In this document: positions 1-5,969 of the stretch, piece after piece | Layout: the number at the start of each line of letters is the position of its first letter | How positions within the stretch are numbered: the first letter of the stretch is position 1 | From: Lachnospiraceae bacterium | GTDB taxonomy: Bacteria; Bacillota; Clostridia; Lachnospirales; Lachnospiraceae | Direction: 5' to 3' | Assembly (NCBI GenBank): GCA_017380975.1 | Contig: JAFOCX010000166.1 | Location: 1-7,973 of the forward strand | DNA length: 7,973 nt | The notes under the pieces: model-generated | What the model was told of the DNA's origin: nothing | The model's database searches: none | Seen by the model: the letters and a program-made list of their open reading frames with translations, nothing else | Program-made: the position numbers and the translations under genes

Positions 1-1452
1 ATGGATCTCGGTGCCGCTTCCCAGCTTACTGGTCGCCCAAATCTTTCCTCCATGATCTTCAATGATCTTTTTCACAATGGAAAGACCGATGCCGCTTCCG
101 CCGGTTGCGGAGTTTCTGGAGGAATCGGTACGATAAAATCGGTCAAAAATATACGGAAGCTCTTTCTGCCCGATGCCTTTTCCGTTGTCTTCGATCTCTA
201 CCTGCACGAAATCTCCCACATCCAGAATACGGATGTTAATGATCCCTTTTTTCTTGTCCATATACTTAAGCGAATTGCCGATAATGTTGTCCACCACACG
301 CTTGATCTGCTCTGCATCTGCAATGACCAAAACATCTTCATCTACATAATTAAAATATCCAAGTTCCACACCGCGTGCTTCCAGATCCAGTCCAACCTCA
401 TCGATACAGTCGCCAAAATACTCTGCCACATTGATCTTCGCAAACGCATACGGGATCTTGTTGGTGTCGATCTTCGAATAAAATGTCAGTTCCGCGATCA
501 GGCGGTCCATATCGTTCGCCTTGTTGTAGATTGTTCTGATATAGCGTTCCAATTTCTCCGGAGAAGATGCCACACCGTCAAGGATTCCCTCCGCATAGCC
601 CTTGATCGCGGTGATCGGGGTCTTCAGATCGTGGGAAATATTGCTGATCAATTCCTTACTCTCTTTATCATACTGGATCTTTTCTTCTGTCGTCTCTTTC
701 AGACGGATCCTCATCTCCTCAAAGTTCTGGCACAGCTGACCGATCTCATCATCATCTTCTACATCCAGCGTAAAGTCCAGATTTCCGTCACGGATCTGCT
801 TAGTCGCTTCCTGAAGCTGACCGAGCGGTTTCCAGATGGAACGGTACACCCAGGCAACCATGACCGCAGCAGTCAGGATCAAAATGATACCGCTGGCCAC
901 CAGCATTTCCACAAACATGGACTTCACTTCCGGTATCACTTCCACCACATTGGTCACCAGAAGGATCGTTCCCTCGGAATCGTCTGCAAAATGGAACCCG
1001 CGCTGTTTGATCAGGTGCTCGGTATTATCATCCAGATAATTCCCCCAGGACGCAGTTTCTCCCAAATCTTCAAAGTTTCGGATTTCTGTTGCCAGATTAT
1101 ACGTCATCGCCTGATTGCCCGTGTAGACCAGTTCCTGACCATCCAGGAGGATCAGGAAGGAATGCGCCTTGGCAAGATTGGTATTCATCTTATCTAAATA
1201 AGTCCGGTCATGAAATTTTTCCGGATCATGTTTTAACATCTGATCGATCTCCATCTGGATCGATTCGGTCAGGCGGCTGAACACACGGATCGAAGCGCCG
1301 GATGCCAGATCCACCTGCTCTTCCAGTCCATACGTCTCACTGAAGATCTTCCCCTGGTACTCATGCAGGGACATGATCGCCAGATAGATCAACGTGATCG
1401 GTACAACCGTGATCGTCAAAAATGCGATCGCAAGCCTTGTACGAATTTTCAT
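1..1452 (-). CDS. Membrane sensor histidine kinase (two-component system), C-terminus cut by window edge
   Basis: This is a transmembrane kinase that senses an extracellular signal, autophosphorylates on histidine and would pass the phosphate to a response regulator. Translating the minus strand gives 484 codons without a stop up to the window edge. In order I see TM1 at about residues 5-26, an extracytoplasmic sensor region of about 150 residues, TM2 at about 181-203, and a HAMP linker at about 204-256. The H box is SNISHDLKTP with His274. The N box contains DNIIGNS with Asn393, the G1 box is EDNGKGIG at 421-428, the F box is IFDRFYR, and the G2 box is GGSGIGLS at 451-458. All catalytic boxes look intact. 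The last residues seen (LGSGTEIH) are near the usual end of the ATPase domain, so probably only about 10-20 residues are missing. The start is ATG at 1452, preceded by AGGAGG (1465-1470) at a rather long 12-nt spacing. The sensor domain belongs to no family I recognise, so the ligand is unknown. No response regulator lies directly upstream; it would have to be downstream, outside the window, or elsewhere. Confidence 0.95.
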   Translation of the reverse strand, partial: MKIRTRLAIAFLTITVVPITLIYLAIMSLHEYQGKIFSETYGLEEQVDLASGASIRVFSRLTESIQMEIDQMLKHDPEKFHDRTYLDKMNTNLAKAHSFLILLDGQELVYTGNQAMTYNLATEIRNFEDLGETASWGNYLDDNTEHLIKQRGFHFADDSEGTILLVTNVVEVIPEVKSMFVEMLVASGIILILTAAVMVAWVYRSIWKPLGQLQEATKQIRDGNLDFTLDVEDDDEIGQLCQNFEEMRIRLKETTEEKIQYDKESKELISNISHDLKTPITAIKGYAEGILDGVASSPEKLERYIRTIYNKANDMDRLIAELTFYSKIDTNKIPYAFAKINVAEYFGDCIDEVGLDLEARGVELGYFNYVDEDVLVIADAEQIKRVVDNIIGNSLKYMDKKKGIINIRILDVGDFVQVEIEDNGKGIGQKELPYIFDRFYRTDSSRNSATGGSGIGLSIVKKIIEDHGGKIWATSKLGSGTEIH

Positions 1453-1498
1453 GTCTGTACAGCGCCTCCTTTGCTTTTCATTACTCAGTTCTACAGAC

Positions 1499-1507
1499 AG
1501 TATAACA
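1499..1507 (-). promoter_or_regulatory. Probable extended -10 promoter of the histidine kinase gene
   Basis: On the minus strand this reads TGTTATACT, an extended -10 element (TGn plus TATACT). It predicts a transcript start near 1492 and a leader of about 40 nt before the ATG at 1452. No good -35 hexamer is visible at 16-18 bp, which is tolerated by extended -10 promoters. The placement suggests the kinase is the first gene of its transcript. This rests on sequence only. Confidence 0.55.
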
Positions 1508-1582
1508 TATTTCTGCTTTCTCGTTTATAAAACAATTCTAAAATATTTCTTTGCGTAAACTATTCGTTTTTTAGCACTTTAA

Positions 1583-1591
1583 TGCTATAAT
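1583..1591 (+). promoter_or_regulatory. Extended -10 promoter of the M20 amidohydrolase gene
   Basis: The sequence TGCTATAAT is a perfect extended -10 element. At 17-bp spacing the -35 position (1563-1568, TTCGTT) matches the consensus poorly. The predicted start is near 1598, giving a leader of about 36 nt before the ATG at 1634. A short inverted repeat, TAGCA-N6-TGCTA (1572-1587), overlaps the -10 and could be an operator. Confidence 0.7.
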
Positions 1592-1617
1592 AGTACAATA
1601 TGAAAACCCTTGATTTT

Positions 1618-1623
1618 AGGAGG
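1618..1623 (+). promoter_or_regulatory. Ribosome binding site of the amidohydrolase gene
   Basis: AGGAGG lies 10 nt before the ATG at 1634 and fixes that codon as the start. Confidence 0.85.
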
Positions 1624-1633
1624 AACGTGAAAA

Positions 1634-3004
1634 ATGACAAACAGACAACAGCAGATTGTAAACAATGTTGATGCGATCAAACAGCTTATCTATGACTCTG
1701 AGCGCTGGCTCTGGGCTCATCCGCAGACCGGATTTACAGAGTGGGATGCGAATACATATCTGACCGAGCAGTTCGAAGCTCTTGGCTATACGTTAACACA
1801 GGCAGGCAATGTTCCGGGCTTCTACACAGATATCGATACAGGGAAACCGGGTCCGACTCTCGTGATCATGGGTGAACTGGATGCTCTCGATATCGCAAAC
1901 CATCCGGAATCCGTAAACGGTATGACTCACTGCTGCGGTCACCATGCACAGGCTGCTGCACTCTTAGGTATCGCTGCTGCATTAAAGCAGCCGGGTGCTC
2001 TTGACGGAATGTGCGGAAAGATCCGTCTCATGACAGTTCCGGCAGAAGAAATGATCCAGCTCGGTTTCCGTGAGCAGCTCCGCAAAGACGGTATCATCAC
2101 ATTCTTTGCAGGCAAGATTGAATTAATGAAACGCGGCTTCTTCGACGGTGTTGATATTGCAGTTATGGTACACGGCAACAATACAGCTCCGGAAGCAAAT
2201 ATTGATTTCTCCTGTACAGCAGGCAACAACGGCTGTATCATGAAAACATTAAAATTCAAAGGAAGATCCGCACATGCAGGCGGTTATCCGCATCTCGGCA
2301 TCAATGCCCAGTATGCAGCAATGCTCGGCATGCAGGCAGCCAACAACCTGCGTGAAACATTCCAGGAAAAAGATATCATCCGCTTCCATCCGGTTGCCAT
2401 GGGCGTAAACTGTGCCGTTAATATTATTCCGGATGAGCTGGTATTAGAAAGCCATGTTCGTGCAAAAACACTCGCAGCGATCGAATTTGAAAATAAAAAG
2501 CTGAACCGTGCGATGGCCGGTGCTGCTCTTTCCATGGGCGCAGGCGTAGAGATCTCTGACCGTCCGGGTCACTCTCCGGCATTCCACGATCCGACATTAA
2601 TGAAGCTGGCTGAGGACTGCTGCGGCGATCTCGTTGGCGCTGACCGTGTCTCCTTCGACTACAATGCATGGATGTCCGGAACAACTGACTTCGGCGATGT
2701 AACGCAGATCATGCCGGGCGTACAGTTCTTCGCAAGCGGCGAAGCTGGAATCGTTCACGGTATTGACTTCCAGGTTATCGATGTAGAGAAACTTTGCGTA
2801 AACTCCGCAAAAGCTCAGCTCTTCGTAGCAGACGCACTTCTCAGCAACGACGGTGCAACAGCAAAAGAGATCATCGCAAACTACAAGCCGGCTTATCCAT
2901 CCCCGCAGGCATTGGTTGAGACTGTTGACAGACTCATCATGGACAAAGATGCAGTTATTTATGATGCAGACGGAAATGCAACCATCGATTTCCAGAATTT
3001 ATAA
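1634..3004 (+). CDS. M20-family metallo-amidohydrolase / peptidase (AbgB- or M20D-like)
   Basis: This is a probable cytoplasmic zinc or manganese amidohydrolase of 456 residues that cleaves an amide or peptide bond of a small substrate; which one is unknown. Family marks in order are MGELDAL (79-85), a metal-site segment THCCGHHAQ (98-106), VPAEE (135-139) with the usual Glu pair, VMVHG with His180, a dimerisation-domain segment SAHAGG (212-217), GTTDFGDV (349-356) and VHGIDFQ with His375. By comparison with M20D enzymes the metal ligands would be Cys101, His103, Glu139, His180 and His375, with Glu138 as general base; this assignment is inferred by alignment. Two oddities stand out. The usual CGHDxH or CGHNLxG signature is CGHHAQ, and the Glu139-His180 spacing of 41 is wider than the roughly 24 typical of plant M20D hydrolases. 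The GTTDFGDV and VHGIDFQ segments resemble the aminobenzoyl-glutamate hydrolase AbgB and ACY1L2 group. No signal peptide or membrane segment is seen. The gene has its own promoter and is transcribed alone, divergent from the kinase and convergent with metK. Confidence 0.85.
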   Translation: MTNRQQQIVNNVDAIKQLIYDSERWLWAHPQTGFTEWDANTYLTEQFEALGYTLTQAGNVPGFYTDIDTGKPGPTLVIMGELDALDIANHPESVNGMTHCCGHHAQAAALLGIAAALKQPGALDGMCGKIRLMTVPAEEMIQLGFREQLRKDGIITFFAGKIELMKRGFFDGVDIAVMVHGNNTAPEANIDFSCTAGNNGCIMKTLKFKGRSAHAGGYPHLGINAQYAAMLGMQAANNLRETFQEKDIIRFHPVAMGVNCAVNIIPDELVLESHVRAKTLAAIEFENKKLNRAMAGAALSMGAGVEISDRPGHSPAFHDPTLMKLAEDCCGDLVGADRVSFDYNAWMSGTTDFGDVTQIMPGVQFFASGEAGIVHGIDFQVIDVEKLCVNSAKAQLFVADALLSNDGATAKEIIANYKPAYPSPQALVETVDRLIMDKDAVIYDADGNATIDFQNL

Positions 3005-3015
3005 TCATACAAAAA

Positions 3016-3045
3016 AATCCCCTGGGAACCATCTCCCGGGGGATT
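3016..3045 (-). terminator. Intrinsic terminator of metK (possibly bidirectional)
   Basis: A 12-bp stem (AATCCCCTGGGA against TCCCGGGGGATT, one G-T wobble) encloses a 6-nt loop. Read on the minus strand it is followed by TTTTTTTGT, an ideal U-tract, so it ends metK transcripts. Read on the plus strand it is followed by CTCTATTT, a weaker tract, so it may also stop the amidohydrolase transcript that ends at 3004. Confidence 0.9.
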
Positions 3046-3060
3046 CTCTATTTAATCAGA

Positions 3061-4248
3061 TTATAAATATTTCTTTAAATCTTCAACCTTGTCAAGTTTC
3101 TCCCACGGTAACTCAACATCAGTTCTGCCGAAGTGACCGTAAGCAGCTGTCTGCTTGTAGATCGGACGACGAAGGTCTAACATCTTGATGATACCTGCCG
3201 GACGAAGATCGAAGTTCTCACGGATCATCTCAACCAGTTTCTCATCGGACAGTTTGCCTGTACCAAATGTATCTACCATTACAGATGTCGGCTGTGCAAC
3301 ACCGATCGCGTAGGAAAGCTGGATCTCACACTTGTCAGCAAGGCCTGCTGCTACGATATTCTTTGCAACGTAACGAGCTGCGTATGCTGCGGAACGGTCA
3401 ACTTTTGTGCAGTCCTTACCGGAGAATGCACCGCCGCCGTGACGAGCGTAACCGCCGTATGTGTCAACGATGATCTTTCTTCCTGTAAGACCTGTATCAC
3501 CGTGCGGGCCGCCGATTACGAAACGACCTGTCGGGTTGATGAAGAACTTTGTATTCTCATCGATCATCTCCTGCGGAAGAACTACGTTGAAGATATGCTC
3601 TTTTACGTCCGCATGGATCTGCTCCTGAGTTACGTTCTCATTGTGCTGTGTGGAAAGTACAACTGCATCCAGACGGAGCGGCTTGCCATTCTCATCATAC
3701 TCAACAGTAACCTGTGTCTTTCCGTCCGGTCTTAAATACGGAAGGGTACCGTTCTTTCTAACGTCTGTGAGGCGTTTGGAAAGTTTGTGTGCAAGAGAGA
3801 TCGGATACGGCATAAGTTCCGGAGTCTCGTTTGTAGCATAACCGAACATCATACCCTGGTCGCCTGCACCGATCGCCTCGATCTCATCATCTGTCATCTT
3901 GTTTTCTTTTGCTTCGAGCGCTTTATCAACACCCATAGCGATATCAGCAGACTGCTCGTCAATTGCTGTAATTACACCGCAAGTATCGCAGTCGAAGCCG
4001 TATTTTGCTCTGTCGTAACCGATCTCGCGAACAGTCTCACGAACGATCTTCTGGATATCAACGTATGCGCTTGTTGTGATCTCACCCATGATCACTGCAA
4101 GACCTGTTGTCACAGCCGTCTCACATGCTACACGAGCCATCGGGTCCTGTGCCATGATCGCATCAAGAACCGCATCAGAAATTGCATCACACATTTTGTC
4201 CGGATGTCCTTCAGTTACGGACTCGGAAGTAAATAATCTCTTCTCCAT
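3061..4248 (-). CDS. metK: S-adenosylmethionine synthetase (methionine adenosyltransferase)
   Basis: The enzyme makes S-adenosylmethionine from methionine and ATP in the cytoplasm, supplying the cell's main methyl donor. The protein is 395 residues, the usual family length. Signatures include EGHPDK at 13-18 (His15, Asp17), the hexapeptide GAGDQG at 127-132, [12 protein letters not shown] (248-258), and GGGAFSGKD at 271-279 followed by [13 protein letters not shown]. The residue after GGGAFSGKD is Cys280, where many bacteria have Pro; this is probably lineage variation. I chose ATG at 4248 because AAGGAG (4254-4259) sits just upstream. An in-frame ATG at 4290 would lie inside the terminator hairpin of the leader and is not credible. 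Expression is controlled by the SAM-I riboswitch just upstream, so the enzyme's product represses its own gene. The gene ends against a strong terminator shared with the convergent amidohydrolase gene. Confidence 0.98.
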   Translation of the reverse strand: MEKRLFTSESVTEGHPDKMCDAISDAVLDAIMAQDPMARVACETAVTTGLAVIMGEITTSAYVDIQKIVRETVREIGYDRAKYGFDCDTCGVITAIDEQSADIAMGVDKALEAKENKMTDDEIEAIGAGDQGMMFGYATNETPELMPYPISLAHKLSKRLTDVRKNGTLPYLRPDGKTQVTVEYDENGKPLRLDAVVLSTQHNENVTQEQIHADVKEHIFNVVLPQEMIDENTKFFINPTGRFVIGGPHGDTGLTGRKIIVDTYGGYARHGGGAFSGKDCTKVDRSAAYAARYVAKNIVAAGLADKCEIQLSYAIGVAQPTSVMVDTFGTGKLSDEKLVEMIRENFDLRPAGIIKMLDLRRPIYKQTAAYGHFGRTDVELPWEKLDKVEDLKKYL

Positions 4249-4275
4249 GTTTTCTCCTTTTTTTGAGTAAAAGAA

Positions 4276-4305
4276 AAGTCCGCTTGACATACTTTAAGCG
4301 GACTT
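4276..4305 (-). terminator. SAM-riboswitch intrinsic terminator in the metK leader
   Basis: On the minus strand AAGTCCGCTT and AAGCGGACTT form a perfect 10-bp stem with a 10-nt loop, followed by TTCTTTT. It lies between the aptamer and the metK ribosome binding site, so it aborts transcription when formed. Its 5' arm is shared with the antiterminator: ATCAAGTCC (4300-4308) can instead pair fully with GGATTTGAT (4321-4329), with one G-U. Confidence 0.92.
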
Positions 4306-4325
4306 GATTTAACAGTTTATATCAA

Positions 4326-4447
4326 ATCCTCTTATTGCTCGATTTCTCGCTCAGGCTGGCACCTTCCTGCCCTCTCGCTCACGCGATTAACAGGGGTTGC
4401 CGTGACTTCACAGGTCCTATGTACCTCCATCACTCTGAATAAGGGAT
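4326..4447 (-). ncRNA. SAM-I (S-box) riboswitch aptamer controlling metK
   Basis: The minus strand carries the S-box pattern: TTATTCAGAG then GGAGG, CTGTGAAGTCAC, GGCAACC (4395-4401), GGTGCC (4358-4363) and a closing AATAAG. P1 is formed by ATCCCTTATT (4438-4447) with AATAAG-A-GGAT (4326-4336), with one bulged A. P2 contains GTGA/TCAC and the kink-turn-like GGAGG and TGTGAAG strands. P3 has CCCT/AGGG and an upper TCGC/GCGA helix capped by a GTGA tetraloop (4375-4386). P4 is capped by GAAA. The GGAT strand of P1 is also the start of the antiterminator. SAM binding, which stabilises P1, therefore frees the terminator and switches metK off. The family assignment is by recognition of conserved elements, not by covariance search. 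Confidence 0.94.
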
Positions 4448-4485
4448 ATTGCTTTGCGAACTTTTATTCAATTGTTGCAGACAGT

Positions 4486-4514
4486 ATAATATCGGATTCT
4501 CCGCCAATTGTCAA
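4486..4514 (-). promoter_or_regulatory. metK promoter
   Basis: On the minus strand a perfect -35 TTGACA (4509-4514) is followed after 17 bp by TATTAT (4486-4491), a 5/6 match to the -10 consensus. An overlapping TATACT at 4483-4488 would need a 20-bp spacer. Transcription would start near 4479, about 30 nt before the aptamer. The -35 is only about 30 bp beyond the murA stop codon. Confidence 0.85.
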
Positions 4515-4544
4515 GAGACTTTTTGCTGAATCCTAAATTTTTTC

Positions 4545-5837
4545 CTATCCTACGCGAAGTTTGAATTTCTGAGCCTCTTTCTCAGAGTCCACCTGCTCGA
4601 TGTTCGCACCGAGAAGACGAAGTTTCTCAACGAAATTCTCATATCCACGCTCAATATACTCGATCTCGCTTACTGTCGTATAACCTTCTGCTGCAAGACC
4701 TGCCATGACGAGAGCTGCACCTGCGCGAAGGTCCGGAGCCTCTACCTGCGCACCGGTAAATCCTTTTACACCTTCTACAATCGCAACGGAACCTTCCACC
4801 TGGATGTTGGCACCCATACGTGCAAGTTCATCCACGTATTTGAAACGGTTCTCGAAAATACTCTCTGTTACCACACTGGTACCCTCTGCAAGAGCCAGTG
4901 CAACCGTCATCTGCGGCTGCATATCTGTCGGGAATCCCGGATACGGAAGTGTCTTGAAGTTCATGTGGTTCTGTCTCGGCTTGCCGACTACTCGGATCGC
5001 CTCGTCAAACTCCACAACTTCACAGCCCATCTCCAGAAGTTTCGCGGAAATCGCCTCCATATGTTTCGGGATGACATTCTTCACCATAATGTCTCCGCGT
5101 GTAATCGCTGCACCACACATAAATGTGCCTGCCTCGATCTGATCCGGAATGATCGAATAAACCGTTCCGTGAAGACGTCTTACACCCTTGATACGGATCA
5201 CATCAGTACCTGCACCTTTGATGTTGGCACCCATGCTGTTCAGGAAGTTCGCCACATCAACCACATGCGGCTCCTTCGCAACGTTCTCTAAGATCGTCTC
5301 TCCCTCTGCCATCGCTGCTGCCATCATAATGTTGATGGTTGCTCCGACAGAAACGACATCGAGATAAATGTGGCTTCCGATCAGGTCGATCGCATGTGCC
5401 AGAACTGCGCCGGATGAAATGTTAACATCTGCGCCTAATGCACGGAAACCTTTTAAATGCTGGTCGATCGGACGACTTCCGATCGTACAGCCGCCCGGAA
5501 GCGGAACCTCTGCACTCTTATATTTACCAAGCAATGCGCCGATAAAATAATAAGACGCACGGATCTTTCTCATATGCTCATCTTCAACTGTAACGGCGTG
5601 GATCTCTTTTGCATTGATCTTCACCGTGTGACGATCCAGACGCTCGACTTTTGCGCCAAGATGGCAGATCGCCTCGATCAGCGCATTGATATCGCTGACA
5701 TCCGGCAGATTTTCCACAATGACATCATCGTCTGTCATAATGGCTGCTGCCAGGATTCCCAGGGCTGCGTTCTTAGCTCCGCCGATCACTACCTCACCAA
5801 CGAGAGGGTTACCGCCCTTCATAATGTACTGTTTCAT
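4545..5837 (-). CDS. murA: UDP-N-acetylglucosamine 1-carboxyvinyltransferase
   Basis: The enzyme transfers enolpyruvate from PEP to UDP-GlcNAc, the first committed cytoplasmic step of peptidoglycan synthesis. The protein is 430 residues, close to the family norm of about 420. Using E. coli MurA as reference, Lys22 lies in GGAKNA and Arg93 in KIRAS. The active-site Cys is Cys117 in PGGCTIGSRP, so the fosfomycin-sensitive form is expected. Asp305 lies in FPTDMQP, Arg371 in DLRAGAAL and Arg397 in ERGYEN. All key residues are present. The start ATG at 5837 is preceded by AGAGGTG (5842-5848). Gram-positive bacteria often carry two paralogues (murA and murZ/murAB); this window alone cannot say which this is. 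The gene has its own promoter and no visible terminator before the metK leader. Confidence 0.97.
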   Translation of the reverse strand: MKQYIMKGGNPLVGEVVIGGAKNAALGILAAAIMTDDDVIVENLPDVSDINALIEAICHLGAKVERLDRHTVKINAKEIHAVTVEDEHMRKIRASYYFIGALLGKYKSAEVPLPGGCTIGSRPIDQHLKGFRALGADVNISSGAVLAHAIDLIGSHIYLDVVSVGATINIMMAAAMAEGETILENVAKEPHVVDVANFLNSMGANIKGAGTDVIRIKGVRRLHGTVYSIIPDQIEAGTFMCGAAITRGDIMVKNVIPKHMEAISAKLLEMGCEVVEFDEAIRVVGKPRQNHMNFKTLPYPGFPTDMQPQMTVALALAEGTSVVTESIFENRFKYVDELARMGANIQVEGSVAIVEGVKGFTGAQVEAPDLRAGAALVMAGLAAEGYTTVSEIEYIERGYENFVEKLRLLGANIEQVDSEKEAQKFKLRVG

Positions 5838-5865
5838 ACTGCACCTCTATATATATCGAATCAAC

Positions 5866-5888
5866 GAATTCCACTATAAACGGAATTC
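5866..5888. repeat. Inverted repeat in the murA leader
   Basis: GAATTCC and GGAATTC form a perfect 7-bp inverted repeat with a 9-nt loop. It sits in the transcribed murA leader, between the predicted start (about 5921) and the ribosome binding site. It may be an mRNA hairpin or a protein site. It has no U-tract and so is not a terminator. Confidence 0.6.
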
Positions 5889-5927
5889 TACCCAATTTCA
5901 GAATTTTGGTTATACTTTGACGAATAA

Positions 5928-5955
5928 ATTATAACACACTCTCACAATTTGTAAA
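5928..5955 (-). promoter_or_regulatory. murA promoter
   Basis: The minus strand has TTTACA (5950-5955), a 16-bp spacer and TATAAT (5928-5933) preceded by TG at the extended position. This is close to the sigma-A consensus. The predicted start near 5921 leaves a leader of about 80 nt. The -35 begins about 15 bp after the stop codon of the preceding gene. Confidence 0.85.
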
Positions 5956-5969
5956 GCACGGTTTTTCCT

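Noticed and set aside
1..1197. Open plus-strand frame of 398 codons
   Set aside because: It is antisense to a histidine kinase whose H, N, G1, F and G2 boxes are all intact on the minus strand. The plus-strand product has no recognisable motif.
1571..1597. Possible CIRCE (HrcA) element, because TTAGCACT is present
   Set aside because: The second half-site GAGTGCTAA is missing at the required 9-bp spacing, and the gene is not a chaperone gene.
4249..4290. Longer metK start at 4290 adding 14 residues
   Set aside because: That ATG lies in the terminator hairpin of the riboswitch and lacks a ribosome binding site. The ATG at 4248 has AAGGAG at the right distance and gives the standard N-terminus [10 protein letters not shown].
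4494..4533. GGATTC...GAATCC inverted repeat around the metK -35
   Set aside because: The arms are only 6 bp with a 28-bp gap and do not extend. It lacks a U-tract, so it is neither a convincing murA terminator nor a clear operator.
3267..5879. Several plus-strand frames of 60-150 codons opposite metK and murA
   Set aside because: They are shadows of two highly conserved enzymes, without credible ribosome binding sites or protein motifs.
5934..5969. Terminator for the unknown gene ending at 5970
   Set aside because: No stem with a U-tract is present on the minus strand; the stretch is occupied by the murA -35 and spacer.
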